NCBI GenBank assembly: GCA_039821145.1
Contig: JBCBOS010000013.1
Coordinates: 175,223 to 239,222, forward strand
From: JBCCSZ01 sp039821145
Lineage (GTDB): Bacteria; Bacteroidota; Bacteroidia; Chitinophagales; Saprospiraceae
Reading direction: 5' to 3'
Length of the DNA: 64,000 nt
Shown: positions 45,116-54,167 of the stretch, piece by piece
Position numbering within the stretch: the first letter of the stretch is position 1
Layout of the letters: every line of letters begins with the position of its first letter
The notes under the pieces: model-generated
The model's database searches: none
What the model was told of the DNA's origin: nothing
Seen by the model: only the letters and a program-made list of their open reading frames with translations
Position numbers and translations under genes: made by a program

Positions 45116-45664
45116 TCAGTTTAGGCAAACCCCTTCGTTGATCTGTGCGATGACAGAATAGGTATTTCCCTTGTTGTTCATGATTTGGCTCCACAATTCT
45201 TTCGGCGGCGAATTGAACAGGTAATTGGCGTGCATATTGGCCAGCACCCAGGAACCATACATCATCTCTTCGGCCAATTGGCCGGGGGACCAACCAGAGT
45301 ATCCAATGAAAAATCGGATGTTTTCCGGCTTGACCAGTTGGGTGGTGATCAAAAATTTCAATTTGTCAAAATTGCCTCCCCAATAGACTCCGGGCACCAC
45401 CTTGACACTGCCCTCCAATAGGTCCCCTACATTGTGAATGTAGTGGATGGTATCGGTTTGCACTGGCCCTCCAAAATACACATTGGCGTCGATGTCGGGA
45501 AACTCGGCAATCAACTCATTGACCTGTACATCCAGCTTTTTGTTGAGGATGAAGCCAACACTTCCGTCCGACTCGTGATCGCACAACAAAACAGCCGATC
45601 GCTTGAAGTTGGGATCTTCAGAAAAAGGTTCTGCCAATAAAACTTTACCAGTGGTCAATTCCAT
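45116..45664 (-). CDS. YqgE/AlgH family protein
   Basis: 182 residues, the standard size. Family marks: GKVLLAEPFSEDPNFKRSAVLLCDHESDGSVGFILNK in order (the conserved P-F-R-S-V and G-GF-N phrases) and VYFGGPVQTDTIHYIHN. Later come the FFIGYSGWSPGQLAEEM motif and the W-L region at the end. The biochemical role of the family is not established, though AlgH influences alginate in Pseudomonas. It belongs to the minus-strand run queD-folE-fabD-yqgE-ABC-F, with 41 bp after fabD and 19 bp before the ABC-F gene. Confidence 0.92.
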   Translation of the reverse strand: MELTTGKVLLAEPFSEDPNFKRSAVLLCDHESDGSVGFILNKKLDVQVNELIAEFPDIDANVYFGGPVQTDTIHYIHNVGDLLEGSVKVVPGVYWGGNFDKLKFLITTQLVKPENIRFFIGYSGWSPGQLAEEMMYGSWVLANMHANYLFNSPPKELWSQIMNNKGNTYSVIAQINEGVCLN

Positions 45665-45705
45665 ATCTCGTCAATTAATGTACTTGGCTACACAAGCCAC
45701 GGGCA

Positions 45706-46581
45706 TCAGATGGGGCCAACGGACATGGAGCGGTCCAAGCGCCGGAACATGCCGGACAGAACCTTTCCTGTGCCTCCCACCTCTGTGACGGAGTTGACAC
45801 CTGCCGCCATCATATTTTTCATCGTTTGTGTCCAGCGGACGGGGCTGGTCAATTGTGCAATGAGCTGCTGCTTGATCACCTCCGGGTCCTGAACTGCCTC
45901 TGCCGTTACATTTTGGTAGATTGGGCAGCGTGGAGCCTGGATGCTGGTCGTCTGAATGGCCTCCTCCAACTCTGTGCGGGCCGGTCCCATCAATGGGGAA
46001 TGGAAGGCTCCTCCTACCTTGAGCATGACCGCTTTGCGCGCGCCTGCCTCTTTGAGGGCTTCGACTGCCGCTTCCACTGCCTTGAACTCACCGGAGATCA
46101 CCAGCTGTTTGGGACAATTGTAATTGGCCGGTACCACTCCGTCGATTTTTGCGCACACATCTTCGATGACCTCATCTTCCAAGCCGATGACGGCGGCCAT
46201 CGTTCCAGGCACCGCCTCGCAAGCTCTCTGCATGGCATCGGCCCTTCTTTTGACCAAATTCAAGCCATCTTCGAAAGAAATGGAGCCACTGGCTACCAGG
46301 GCCGAAAATTCTCCCAAGGAGTGTCCAGCCACTACATCCGGCTGAAATTTTTCTCCCGCCAGGCGAGCCTTGACGATGGAGTGCAAGAAGATCGCTGGTT
46401 GGGTGACCTTGGTTTCCTTCAAATCGTCCACACTTCCCTCGAACATGATGTCGGTGAGGCGAAATCCCAAGATGTCATTGGCCTGTTCCATGAGGTCTTT
46501 GGCCTCCGTGGAGCTGTCGTATAAGTCTTTGCCCATTCCTTCAAACTGGGCGCCCTGTCCGGGAAAAACGTAAGCGTTCAT
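45706..46581 (-). CDS. fabD: Malonyl-CoA:ACP transacylase
   Basis: 291 residues. It loads malonyl groups onto acyl carrier protein at the start of each elongation cycle of fatty acid synthesis. The N-terminal YVFPGQGAQFEGMG, the nucleophile motif VAGHSLGEFSALVAS with the serine near residue 92, and GGAFHSPLMGPA with the catalytic histidine are all present and in the right order. The end AAGVNSVTEVGGTGKVLSGM is typical. It is 51 bp downstream of folE and 41 bp upstream of yqgE on the same strand, not in a fab gene cluster. Confidence 0.96.
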   Translation of the reverse strand: MNAYVFPGQGAQFEGMGKDLYDSSTEAKDLMEQANDILGFRLTDIMFEGSVDDLKETKVTQPAIFLHSIVKARLAGEKFQPDVVAGHSLGEFSALVASGSISFEDGLNLVKRRADAMQRACEAVPGTMAAVIGLEDEVIEDVCAKIDGVVPANYNCPKQLVISGEFKAVEAAVEALKEAGARKAVMLKVGGAFHSPLMGPARTELEEAIQTTSIQAPRCPIYQNVTAEAVQDPEVIKQQLIAQLTSPVRWTQTMKNMMAAGVNSVTEVGGTGKVLSGMFRRLDRSMSVGPI

Positions 46582-46632
46582 ATAATATGTATGTCTAGTT
46601 CAAATTGTGACTCTTTACTCCCCCCACCATTG

Positions 46633-47229
46633 CTATCGCAGGCTGGTTCCGATGAGGTTCAAAAATTCACTTCGGGTTTCTACCTTTTGAAATTCGCCTG
46701 TGAAGGCAGAAGTCGTCGTGGTCGAGTTTTGTTTTTGGACACCGCGCATCATCATGCACAAGTGCTGGGCCTCGATGACCACTGCCACCCCCAGAGGGTT
46801 GAGCGTATTTTGAATGCTGTGCAAAATCTGGTCTGTCAACCGCTCCTGGACCTGGAGGCGACGGGCGTAGATGTCGATGACACGAGGGATTTTGCTCAGT
46901 CCGACGATGTATCCGTTGGGGATGTAGGCTACATGTGCTTTTCCAAAGAATGGCAGCAGATGGTGTTCACATAAGGAGTACAATTCAATGTCTTTGACAA
47001 TCACCATCTCGCTGTAGTCTTCCTTGAACATGGCAGAACGCAGGATTTCTTCCGCATCCAATTGATAGCCGTGGGTCAAAAACTGCATGGCTTTGGCGAC
47101 GCGTTCGGGCGTTTTGACCAATCCTTCTCGCTCGGGATTTTCCCCCAATTTGAGCAAGGATTCTTTGTACAGTTCCATGAGGCCATCGGTGGTTGCCTGG
47201 TCGTAACTCTCGCTTTTTGTAAATGACAT
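46633..47229 (-). CDS. folE: GTP cyclohydrolase I
   Basis: 198 residues. It converts GTP to 7,8-dihydroneopterin triphosphate, the first step of folate and a source for queuosine precursors. The zinc and substrate residues are visible: LYSLCEHHLLPFFGKAHVAYIPNGYIVGLSK with Cys, His, His, and VVIEAQHLCMMMRGVQK with the second cysteine and His/Arg. The start MSFTKSESYDQATTDGLMEL is a common non-conserved lead. It follows queD by 37 bp; QueD uses its product, so the pair makes a short pathway step. Confidence 0.97.
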   Translation of the reverse strand: MSFTKSESYDQATTDGLMELYKESLLKLGENPEREGLVKTPERVAKAMQFLTHGYQLDAEEILRSAMFKEDYSEMVIVKDIELYSLCEHHLLPFFGKAHVAYIPNGYIVGLSKIPRVIDIYARRLQVQERLTDQILHSIQNTLNPLGVAVVIEAQHLCMMMRGVQKQNSTTTTSAFTGEFQKVETRSEFLNLIGTSLR

Positions 47230-47266
47230 TTGTTCTGGATTGTGATGGTACTAGACTCCTCGGTTT

Positions 47267-47680
47267 TTACTCCTCGCCAAAGTACTCTGCATAAATGTTT
47301 TCGGTTTCGTGCAGGCGGATGCTGTGCAGCTGGCAACCTTCGATGAGGGGTTCCAATTCTCGCCAAAAGAACAGGAGCAAGTTTTCGGTTGTCGGCTGTG
47401 TCCCTGGGGGGATGAAGTCCACATCCAGGTTGAGATTGCTGTGATCTACCTTCTTGACAATGGCCTGTTTGATGATGTTGCTGAGCTTTTTGACATCCAT
47501 GATGAAGCCAGTCTGTGGATCGGGGCGCCCTTTGACGGTCACGAACAACTCGTAATTGTGTCCATGCCAGTTTTTGTTGGCGCACTTGCCAAAGACTTCA
47601 AAGTTCTTTTCGTCTGACCATTCCTCCACCCAGAGTTTGTGGGCGGCATTGAAACGTTCTCTTCTCGTCAAATAAACCAT
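47267..47680 (-). CDS. queD: 6-carboxytetrahydropterin synthase family (QueD/PTPS)
   Basis: 137 residues. The start at 47680, MVYLTRRERFNAAHKLW, matches the family N-terminus with the first zinc histidine. A longer frame upstream lacks similarity. KCANKNWHGHNYELFVTVKG holds the catalytic cysteine and the two further zinc histidines, slightly spaced out. DHSNLN and TTENLLLFFWREL carry the Asp-His pair and the Thr-Glu of the pterin pocket, and LHETENIYAEY the late Glu. It uses the FolE product to give 6-carboxytetrahydropterin toward queuosine; queC, queE and queF are not in the window, so a 6-pyruvoyl-pterin role is not excluded. It is first in the run. Confidence 0.9.
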   Translation of the reverse strand: MVYLTRRERFNAAHKLWVEEWSDEKNFEVFGKCANKNWHGHNYELFVTVKGRPDPQTGFIMDVKKLSNIIKQAIVKKVDHSNLNLDVDFIPPGTQPTTENLLLFFWRELEPLIEGCQLHSIRLHETENIYAEYFGEE

Positions 47681-47684
47681 GGCG

Positions 47685-47713
47685 CAAAAGTAATAATAAA
47701 AAGGTTCACAAAA
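47685..47713 (-). promoter_or_regulatory. Candidate promoter of the queD-folE-fabD run
   Basis: On the minus strand, TTG-containing TTTTG (47713-47709) is followed after 16 bp by TACTTTTG (47692-47685), an exact TAnnTTTG. The ATG is 4 bp further on, so the leader would be very short. The spacing is a little shorter than the usual 19-20 bp. Confidence 0.4.
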
Positions 47714-47966
47714 TGCATCCTGGGCACATACTCGGTGCCAAGACTTTAAAAAATGACACAAATGTTTGATGGGGATTCCATTTTTTCCAATGCTGCTCAT
47801 TGCCCGGCAATTGTTGGGCGTGGTTTTGAGCTTGTCTGGCGAGCGGGAAGAATCGCTCAGGGCGCAATTTCATCTACAAATACCGAATTTTCATCTAATT
47901 TGTTGCTAAAATTCCTACTTTATGCCTTCTTTGTGAAAGTCTGGTGACCGCATACCAGTTCTACCT

Positions 47967-49031
47967 ATGGATACAGCTGTAAAAAGGACCATCCGAGCCA
48001 AAATTTACGACTTTCTCACGACGAGAATTGTATATCATTCCCTGTTCTGGGGAACGGTCCTCCTCGCCTTGGTCTTGGTGGACAGCAGCCGAAACGAGGC
48101 GCAGAGCTTCCTTTTCACTTTCTCCATCGAAATGATCAACGTGCTGTTTTACAGCATTGTGGTCTATTTCAATCTTTTCTACCTGATTCCCAACTACTTA
48201 TCCGAAAAGAAATTTTTGCTGTACTGCACCCTGCTGTTGGTTTCGGTGCTGGTGGTTACACCCATCAAAGTCATCGTATTTTACGTCTGGTTTTACGACC
48301 AGCCCGATGCACAGTCTCAGCTCATCACCGATCAGTATTGGTACTTTTTGTCAACCTTCCTGATCGCGGGTTCTTCCACTGTGTTCAAGATCATTTCGGA
48401 CTGGATGCGCTACCAACGCGACCGCAAAGACTTGCAGACCCAAACGATGCAGTCGGAGCTGAAGTTTCTCAAATCGCAGATCAACCCGCATTTCCTCTTC
48501 AATACGCTGAACAATCTCTATGCTTTGACCCTCAAAAAATCGGACAAGGCTCCCGAAATCGTCATCAAGCTGTCGGAGATGATGCGCTACATGTTGTACG
48601 AGTGCAACGAAAAGCGAGTCTTGCTGAGCAAGGAGGTCAATTACCTGCGCAACTACCTCGATTTGGAGCGGCTGCGGCAAAACAAAAATTTCAGGATTGA
48701 ATTCAAGGTCGAAGGACAAATTGCAGAGCAAAAGATCGCCCCATTGCTGTTCATTCCGTTTTTGGAAAACAGTTTCAAACACGGCCTGAACAACCAGATT
48801 TCAGAGGGATTTGTCGAGATTTCTCTCAAGGTGGAGCAAAAGAACATCCACCTGTTGATCGAAAACAGCAAGCCAGCTGTCTTGCCCTTGCAAACCCACC
48901 GGAGAAGTGGTGGCATCGGGCTGGTCAACGTCAAGCGGAGGCTGAATCTATTGTACCCCAATCACCATGAGCTGAACATCAGAGAAAATCCCAACACCTA
49001 TGCGGTCGATCTAAAGGTCAACCTGGTGTGA
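47967..49031 (+). CDS. LytS-type sensor histidine kinase
   Basis: 354 residues. Four membrane helices occupy roughly residues 20-150 (SLFWGTVLLALVLVDSS, MINVLFYSIVVYFNLFYLI, LLYCTLLLVSVLVVTPIKVIVF and one near 130). The cytoplasmic part has the His_kinase motif LKSQINPHFLFNTLNNLYAL with the phospho-accepting histidine near residue 176. YLRNYLDLERLRQNKNFRIE and the GHKL ATPase boxes PLLFIPFLENSFKHGL and GGIGLVNVKRRLNLLYP follow. It signals to the LytTR regulator whose gene starts 46 bp later. The stimulus is not known. Confidence 0.95.
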   Translation: MDTAVKRTIRAKIYDFLTTRIVYHSLFWGTVLLALVLVDSSRNEAQSFLFTFSIEMINVLFYSIVVYFNLFYLIPNYLSEKKFLLYCTLLLVSVLVVTPIKVIVFYVWFYDQPDAQSQLITDQYWYFLSTFLIAGSSTVFKIISDWMRYQRDRKDLQTQTMQSELKFLKSQINPHFLFNTLNNLYALTLKKSDKAPEIVIKLSEMMRYMLYECNEKRVLLSKEVNYLRNYLDLERLRQNKNFRIEFKVEGQIAEQKIAPLLFIPFLENSFKHGLNNQISEGFVEISLKVEQKNIHLLIENSKPAVLPLQTHRRSGGIGLVNVKRRLNLLYPNHHELNIRENPNTYAVDLKVNLV

Positions 49032-49077
49032 GCCATATATCGAGCCATATATTCTGTCATCAAACAACCACCACCAT

Positions 49078-49809
49078 ATGATCAATGTAATCATTGTAGA
49101 CGATGAACCCCTTGCCCTTGACGTACTAGAGACCTATATCGAAAAAATCCCACAGCTCAAACTCATCCAGCGTTGCAACAATGCACTGGAAGCCAATGAT
49201 GCCTTGAAAAACAACGAGATCGATCTGATGTTTCTCGACATCCAAATGCCTCAGCTGACTGGCATCGACTTTCTCAAGACGCTTTCCCGGCCTCCCATGG
49301 TCGTCTTCACCACGGCTTATGCCAACTATGCCATCGAAGGTTTTGAACTCAATGCCATCGACTACCTGCTCAAGCCCATTTCCCTCGAACGATTCATGAA
49401 GGCGGTCAACAAGGCCGAAGAACAGTTGGAATTGCAGCGCAAAGACAGTCCGGCGGCCAGCAGCGGCGAGGAGGAAAATGCCGATTTCATCTTCGTCAAA
49501 GCCGACAAGAAGTTGGTCAAAATCAAATACTCCGACATCATCTACATTGAAGGCTTGAAAGACTATGTCATCATCCGCACGGAAACCGGCAGGGTCATCA
49601 CCTTGCAAACCATGAAAAGCCTCGAATCCAAGCTGCCCGTCAACATCTTCAAGCGCATCCACCGCTCCTACATCGTGGGCATCGACAAGATCCAAGCGGT
49701 GGAAGGCAACATGATCGAAATCGTGGAAAAGAACCAAGCCAAGCACCTGCCCATCGGCAAAAACTACAGAGAAGAATTGCTGGACATCATCAATAGAAAC
49801 CGTCTCTAA
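49078..49809 (+). CDS. LytTR-family response regulator
   Basis: 243 residues. The receiver domain (1-120) has the acidic pocket VIIVDDEPLALDVLETYI, the phospho-acceptor Asp in DLMFLDIQMPQLTG near residue 53, and the Thr/Lys switch in VVFTTAY and IDYLLKPISLERF. A short Glu/Ser-rich linker leads to the LytTR DNA-binding domain (about 140-243; FVKADKKLVKIKYSDIIYIEGLKDYVIIRTE, KSLESKLPVNIFKRIHRSYIVG). It is the cognate partner of the adjacent kinase. Targets are unknown; the gene next downstream starts 6 bp after its stop. Confidence 0.96.
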   Translation: MINVIIVDDEPLALDVLETYIEKIPQLKLIQRCNNALEANDALKNNEIDLMFLDIQMPQLTGIDFLKTLSRPPMVVFTTAYANYAIEGFELNAIDYLLKPISLERFMKAVNKAEEQLELQRKDSPAASSGEEENADFIFVKADKKLVKIKYSDIIYIEGLKDYVIIRTETGRVITLQTMKSLESKLPVNIFKRIHRSYIVGIDKIQAVEGNMIEIVEKNQAKHLPIGKNYREELLDIINRNRL

Positions 49810-49815
49810 TCCCTT

Positions 49816-50661
49816 TTGAAACCATCGCTTGAGCAACTTGGTGACTGGCTGGGAGAGCCCTTGAAAAATTGTTGCCCCATCGCAGGGGGTGACAGCCATG
49901 CCGCCTATCGGCTTGAAGGAACACAAGGGACTTTTTTCCTCAAGTACAGTCCTCATCCCGAAGGGGCCAAGATGCTGGCAGCAGAAGCCGACGGCTTGAG
50001 AATACTGGCCACTGAAGGCGGCGTGCAAGTGCCGCAGCTGCTCATGCAAAGGGAGGCATACCTCTTGCTGGACTTCATTGAACAAGGCCAACGGACAAAG
50101 CAGTTTTGGCAACAGTTTGGCCGCGAATTGGCCCGTCTACACAGCCAGCGCCCCCCTCAGTTCGGCACCGGACAAGCCAACTACATCGGCCAATTGCCCC
50201 AAGCCAATGGCAAGCACGCCCGCTGGCCCGACTTTTACTGCCAAGAATGTCTGTTGCCTCAATTGGAACTGGCCCGGTCACAGAATCTCCTTCCCAGCTC
50301 CGTATCAGCCTCCTTCGATCGCCTCTTTCCCAAGATTGGCAACATCTGCCCCAAGGAGCCTCCGGCCCTTGTCCACGGTGATCTCTGGGCGGGCAATTTT
50401 CTGTGCAACCTACAGGAAGAAGTGGTCTTCATCGACCCAGCCATCAGTTACGCCCACCGGGAAATGGACATTGCCATGAGCCGATTGTTCGGCGGCTTCT
50501 CCCCTCTTTTTTACGATGCCTACCAAGAAGCCTACCCCCTCGAAGCAGACTTTGACAAACGCTGTGGCCTCTACCAACTCTACTACCTTCTCGTACACGT
50601 CAACCTATTTGGACAGAGCTATTTGCCATCGGTGCGTAAAATTTTGGAGGACCATACATAA
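49816..50661 (+). CDS. Fructosamine kinase/aminoglycoside phosphotransferase-like kinase
   Basis: 281 residues. The start is TTG at 49816, six bases after the LytTR stop; no ATG precedes the conserved part. It has the protein-kinase-like fold: the nucleotide loop PIAGGDSHAAYRLEG, the lysine in TFFLKYSPHPEG, the glutamate in KMLAAEADGLRIL, and the catalytic loop LVHGDLWAGNFLCN with Asp and Asn. FIDPAISYAHREMDIAMSRLFGGF carries the metal Asp. This order matches fructosamine-3-kinases, which phosphorylate glycated amines for repair. Being in one transcript with a two-component system suggests regulation by it, but not a role in it. Confidence 0.87.
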   Translation: MKPSLEQLGDWLGEPLKNCCPIAGGDSHAAYRLEGTQGTFFLKYSPHPEGAKMLAAEADGLRILATEGGVQVPQLLMQREAYLLLDFIEQGQRTKQFWQQFGRELARLHSQRPPQFGTGQANYIGQLPQANGKHARWPDFYCQECLLPQLELARSQNLLPSSVSASFDRLFPKIGNICPKEPPALVHGDLWAGNFLCNLQEEVVFIDPAISYAHREMDIAMSRLFGGFSPLFYDAYQEAYPLEADFDKRCGLYQLYYLLVHVNLFGQSYLPSVRKILEDHT

Positions 50662-50713
50662 GTACAGAAGTGAATTTGGAGGAATGCGGGGAAGGTCTTA
50701 CATTTCGACCAAA

Positions 50714-51121
50714 ATGACTATGGCAAAACAGGCGATCTTTTGGGCTGGCATCATGGGAACTTTGGCAGTGGGCCTGGGTGCCTTTGGAGCGCATGGACTG
50801 GAAAAGTCCCTGCAGCCTAGCCAGCTGGCCGTGTACAAAACAGGGGTTACCTATCACTTCTATCACACCTTTGGGCTGGCAGCCGTCGGCATTTTACACC
50901 GCCTGTTCCCCCATCGCTGGTGGTCGATCGCAGCCGCTTGCTTTCTCATCGGCATTGTCCTTTTCAGCGGATCTCTTTACCTCCTTTCCACCAGAACACT
51001 CATCGGATTGGAAAATTATCGTTGGCTGGGGCCCATCACACCCATCGGTGGATTGCTATTTGCTGTAGGCTGGTTGGCATTGGCTTTGACCGCCGTGAAA
51101 AGCCTCCCAAAATCCAGCTGA
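50714..51121 (+). CDS. DUF423 (YgdD-like) membrane protein
   Basis: 135 residues with four hydrophobic helices: IFWAGIMGTLAVGLGAFGAH, ITYHFYHTFGLAAVGIL-type second, WWSIAAACFLIGIVLFSGSLYLLS, and TPIGGLLFAVGWLALAL. The opening GIMGTLAVGLGAFGAHGLE with VYKTGVTYHFYHTFGL is diagnostic of the DUF423 family. These are small inner-membrane proteins of unknown role. Start ATG at 50714 (MTMAKQAIFWAG) or at 50720. It follows the fructosamine kinase gene by 52 bp. The 66 codons of open frame upstream overlap that gene and are not coding. Confidence 0.9.
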   Translation: MTMAKQAIFWAGIMGTLAVGLGAFGAHGLEKSLQPSQLAVYKTGVTYHFYHTFGLAAVGILHRLFPHRWWSIAAACFLIGIVLFSGSLYLLSTRTLIGLENYRWLGPITPIGGLLFAVGWLALALTAVKSLPKSS

Positions 51122-51194
51122 TTGGTCAACAAGCAAACTCAATCCGTTGTTGCCTTAGCAAGTTTCGTCAACACCCTCTTCAAAATCAACACCT

Positions 51195-52691
51195 ATGTCT
51201 AGTCTATACGAGCAGTACCGACAAACCCTTCAAAAACATGCAGACCTGGAGCACAGCATTGCCATTCTTCATTGGGACAAAGAAGTCAACGCCCCTGCGA
51301 AAGGCAGTCAAATGCGGGCCCGCCAATTGGCCACCCTCCATGGGATGGCCCATGAGATCATCACCGATGAAAAATTTGGAAAACTGCTTGGACGGTTGGA
51401 AGAGGACAAAGAGCAACTCGATCACCGACAGTACCGAAATGTACAGATCAGCCAAAAGCAATTTGATCGGGAAAAGAAACTGAGTACAGACTTCGTTATG
51501 CGCCGGTCGCACATCATCTCCCAGGCCTACGACGCTTGGTTGCGCGCTCGGGAGGCCAACGACTACAATTTGTACAAAAATGAGCTTCGCCAAATCGTGG
51601 AAATCAAAAGGGAAGAAGCCAATCTTCTCCAATACGACGGCCACCTCTACAATGCCCTTTTGGACGAATACGAACCAGAAGCCACCGTGGCAGAATTGGA
51701 TAAATTGTTTGCAGATGTCCGGGAGCAATTGGTGGAATTTGCCGCCCAAATATCTGCCGCGCCACAACAGGACAGAAGCTTCCTCAACCGACCCTATGCC
51801 CGACAAAAACAGTGGGACTTTGGCATCAAGTTGCTCCAAAACATGGGCTACGATTTTGAAGCGGGTCGGCAAGACCTTTCTCCTCACCCATTTACCACCA
51901 GTTTTGGCTCTCAGGATGTGCGGGTGACAACCAGCATCGACGACAATGATTTTGGCAGCATGACCTGGAGTTGCATTCACGAAGGGGGGCATGCGTTGTA
52001 CGAGCAAGGGTTGCCTGCCGAAGAGTATGGATTGCCATCGGGCAAGTTTGTCTCCTTGGGCATCCACGAATCGCAGTCTCGCCTGTGGGAAAACAATGTC
52101 GGACGGAGCCGAGTGTATTGGAAGGCACATTACGCCCATTTGCAGGGGCTGTTCCCCGAAAACCTGCAGGACATCAGCCTCGACAAATTCTACAAAGGCA
52201 TCAACCAAGTCTCCCCCAATTTCATCCGCACCGAGGCAGACGAAATCCACTACCACTTGCATGTATTGATCCGCTACGAAATAGAAAAAGCCATGATCGA
52301 AGGGTCTGTATCTCTGGATGCGCTGGACGAGCTTTGGAATGCCAAATACAAGGAATATTTAGGGGTGGATGTGCCAGATGACCGGAGGGGAATTTTGCAG
52401 GACATCCACTGGTCGCACGGCAGCATTGGCTACTTCCCCACCTATTCCCTGGGCAGTTTCTATGCCGCGCAGTTCTTTCGGCAGGCCAGTCAAGAGATCG
52501 AGGGATTGGAGTCTTCCATTGAATCAGCCAACAGCCAGCCTTTGTTGGATTGGTTGAGCGACAAGGTGTTCCAGCACGGGCAGACCTATTCAGCCGCCGA
52601 CTTGTGCCAACGCATTACAGGCGAAAAACTCAACTTTCGCTACTTTATGGAGTACATCAAGGAAAAATACAGCGGGATTTACCAGCTCTGA
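51195..52691 (+). CDS. M32 family carboxypeptidase (thermostable carboxypeptidase Taq-like)
   Basis: 498 residues, typical of the M32 family. It is a zinc metallo-carboxypeptidase releasing C-terminal amino acids, likely cytoplasmic (no signal peptide). The zinc motif is TWSCIHEGGHALYEQGLP, with HEGGH in place of HExxH, as in this family. The third ligand lies in GIHESQSRLWENNVGRS. DVRVTTSIDDNDF, DEIHYHLHVLIRYEIEKAMIEG and the late WSHGSIGYFPTYSLGSFYAAQ with HGSxGYFPTY-type signature all match. The start MSSLYEQYRQTLQKHADLEH fits the family. The stop TGA at 52689-52691 abuts the stop of pdhB on the other strand. Confidence 0.93.
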   Translation: MSSLYEQYRQTLQKHADLEHSIAILHWDKEVNAPAKGSQMRARQLATLHGMAHEIITDEKFGKLLGRLEEDKEQLDHRQYRNVQISQKQFDREKKLSTDFVMRRSHIISQAYDAWLRAREANDYNLYKNELRQIVEIKREEANLLQYDGHLYNALLDEYEPEATVAELDKLFADVREQLVEFAAQISAAPQQDRSFLNRPYARQKQWDFGIKLLQNMGYDFEAGRQDLSPHPFTTSFGSQDVRVTTSIDDNDFGSMTWSCIHEGGHALYEQGLPAEEYGLPSGKFVSLGIHESQSRLWENNVGRSRVYWKAHYAHLQGLFPENLQDISLDKFYKGINQVSPNFIRTEADEIHYHLHVLIRYEIEKAMIEGSVSLDALDELWNAKYKEYLGVDVPDDRRGILQDIHWSHGSIGYFPTYSLGSFYAAQFFRQASQEIEGLESSIESANSQPLLDWLSDKVFQHGQTYSAADLCQRITGEKLNFRYFMEYIKEKYSGIYQL

Positions 52692-53678
52692 TTAGGCCCC
52701 CATGTAGGCAACCTCTTTGACTGCTTTGATCACCTTGGCCGGATTGGGTAGGTAAGCATCTACCAGTGTCGGCGCGTAGGGCAAAGACGTATCAGCCGCA
52801 TTGACGCGAATGACCGGAGCATCCAAATAGTCGAAAGCAGCCTTCTGGATTTGGTAGGTCACCTCAGCAGAGATGCCAGCGAAGGGCCATGACTCGTCGA
52901 CGACCACCAAGCGATTGGTCTTTTTGACTGACTCGATGATGGTATCGATATCTAGTGGGCGGATGGTGCGCAGGTCAATGACTTCGGCAGAGATGCCTTC
53001 TTTTTCCAACTCTTGGGCAGCTTCCTCGGCGACCAGTACCATTTTGTTGAAAGACACCAGGGTCACGTCTGTTCCCTCTCGGCGCACGGCGGCCTTTCCG
53101 ATTGGCGTGAGGTATTCTCCTTCGGGAACTTCTCCTTTGTGGCCGTACATGATCTCGGATTCCATCACACAGATGGGATCGTCATCGCGAATGGCAGATT
53201 TGAGCAAGCCCTTGGAATCCTTGGGATCGATGCAAGAGATGACTTTCAGTCCGGGGCAGTTGGCCATCCAGGATTCGAAAGTTTGGGAGTGCTGCTGGGC
53301 CAGCTGTCCAGCCGAGCCAGAAGGGCCTCTGAATACGATGGGACACCGGAATTCACCTGCCGATTGAGAGAGGGTCTTGGCGGCGTTGTTGATGATCTGG
53401 TCAAAGGCCAGGACCGCAAAGTTCCAGGTCATGAACTCCACGATGGGGCGCAAGCCATTCATGGCCGCTCCGACACCGATGCCGGCAAAGCCCAATTCTG
53501 CGATGGGGGTATCAATGACGCGTTTGGCGCCAAATTCATCCAGCATTCCCTTGCTGACCTTGTAGGCACCGTTGTATTCGGCAACCTCCTCTCCCATCAA
53601 AAAAACTGTCTCGTCACGGCGCATTTCTTCGGTCATTGCTTCGCGCAGCGCATCTCTAAGTGTCAGTATTCGAGCCAT
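52692..53678 (-). CDS. pdhB: Pyruvate dehydrogenase E1 component beta subunit
   Basis: 328 residues. With the alpha subunit it decarboxylates pyruvate using thiamine diphosphate and passes the acetyl group to lipoyl-E2. Family signatures: LRDALREAMTEEMRRDETVFLMGEEVAEYNGAYKVSKG near the start, with the conserved Glu of MGEEV, and RVIDTPIAELGFAGIGVGAAMNGLRPIVEFM. VFRGPSGSAGQLAQQHSQTFESW and the C-terminal VVDESWPFAGISAEV and APVIRVNAADTSLPYAPTLVDAYLP also match. The ATG at 53678 was chosen; the 16 codons upstream lie in promoter-like sequence. The alpha subunit gene is not in the window. Confidence 0.95.
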   Translation of the reverse strand: MARILTLRDALREAMTEEMRRDETVFLMGEEVAEYNGAYKVSKGMLDEFGAKRVIDTPIAELGFAGIGVGAAMNGLRPIVEFMTWNFAVLAFDQIINNAAKTLSQSAGEFRCPIVFRGPSGSAGQLAQQHSQTFESWMANCPGLKVISCIDPKDSKGLLKSAIRDDDPICVMESEIMYGHKGEVPEGEYLTPIGKAAVRREGTDVTLVSFNKMVLVAEEAAQELEKEGISAEVIDLRTIRPLDIDTIIESVKKTNRLVVVDESWPFAGISAEVTYQIQKAAFDYLDAPVIRVNAADTSLPYAPTLVDAYLPNPAKVIKAVKEVAYMGA

Positions 53679-53706
53679 TGAGTATTGTATTTTTTGGTAC
53701 GATTTG

Positions 53707-53714
53707 CAAAAATA
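53707..53714 (-). promoter_or_regulatory. Candidate -7 box of pdhB
   Basis: TATTTTTG on the minus strand, an exact match to TAnnTTTG, about 28 bp before the ATG at 53678. The -33 element was not clear. Confidence 0.4.
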
Positions 53715-54159
53715 GCAATTCTGCATTGCTTCCGGAAAAAATCGGCTTCCTAAAGCGCGACAAATTCTCGTTTACAAGATGGTACAAGTAGTGGTTCACA
53801 AGTCGGTACGATGATTGCAATGGTATGGATATTCACAAACCATCAGAGCAGACCGTTTCAACAGCTCCCCAAGCTTGTACAAAAAAGAAACAAGTACCCT
53901 TAGAGACGAGTTCGGTGGTACAATTGCAGAACATGACGATTCTTCAATACTAAGAAAGCGTTGGAAAACGTTTGGGTTAGGTATTGTAGATGGCACAATG
54001 CAATGATCGGTGGGTTATTTTTTGAGATTTTGCAAAATACCTCCTACTTTCACCGGAGAAACAGGTAGATGAGCGACTTCCCAAAACCAAATGATCCATC
54101 AACAATTTACTTCCGTTTCGATTCTAAACTTCTGCGCCTTAAAGCTGTTTTCTTTTGAG

Positions 54160-54167
54160 TAGATTTG
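54160..54167 (+). promoter_or_regulatory. Candidate -7 box of the small lipoprotein gene
   Basis: TAGATTTG matches TAnnTTTG and ends 31 bp before the ATG at 54199. A -33 TTG is not at the ideal distance. Confidence 0.4.

Noticed and set aside
49126..50112. 328-codon minus-strand frame over the LytTR and kinase genes
   Set aside because: Shadow of two conserved genes.
53796..54006. Two overlapping 63-66 codon frames on opposite strands upstream of the small lipoprotein
   Set aside because: They overlap each other and neither shows a signal peptide, motif or conserved start.
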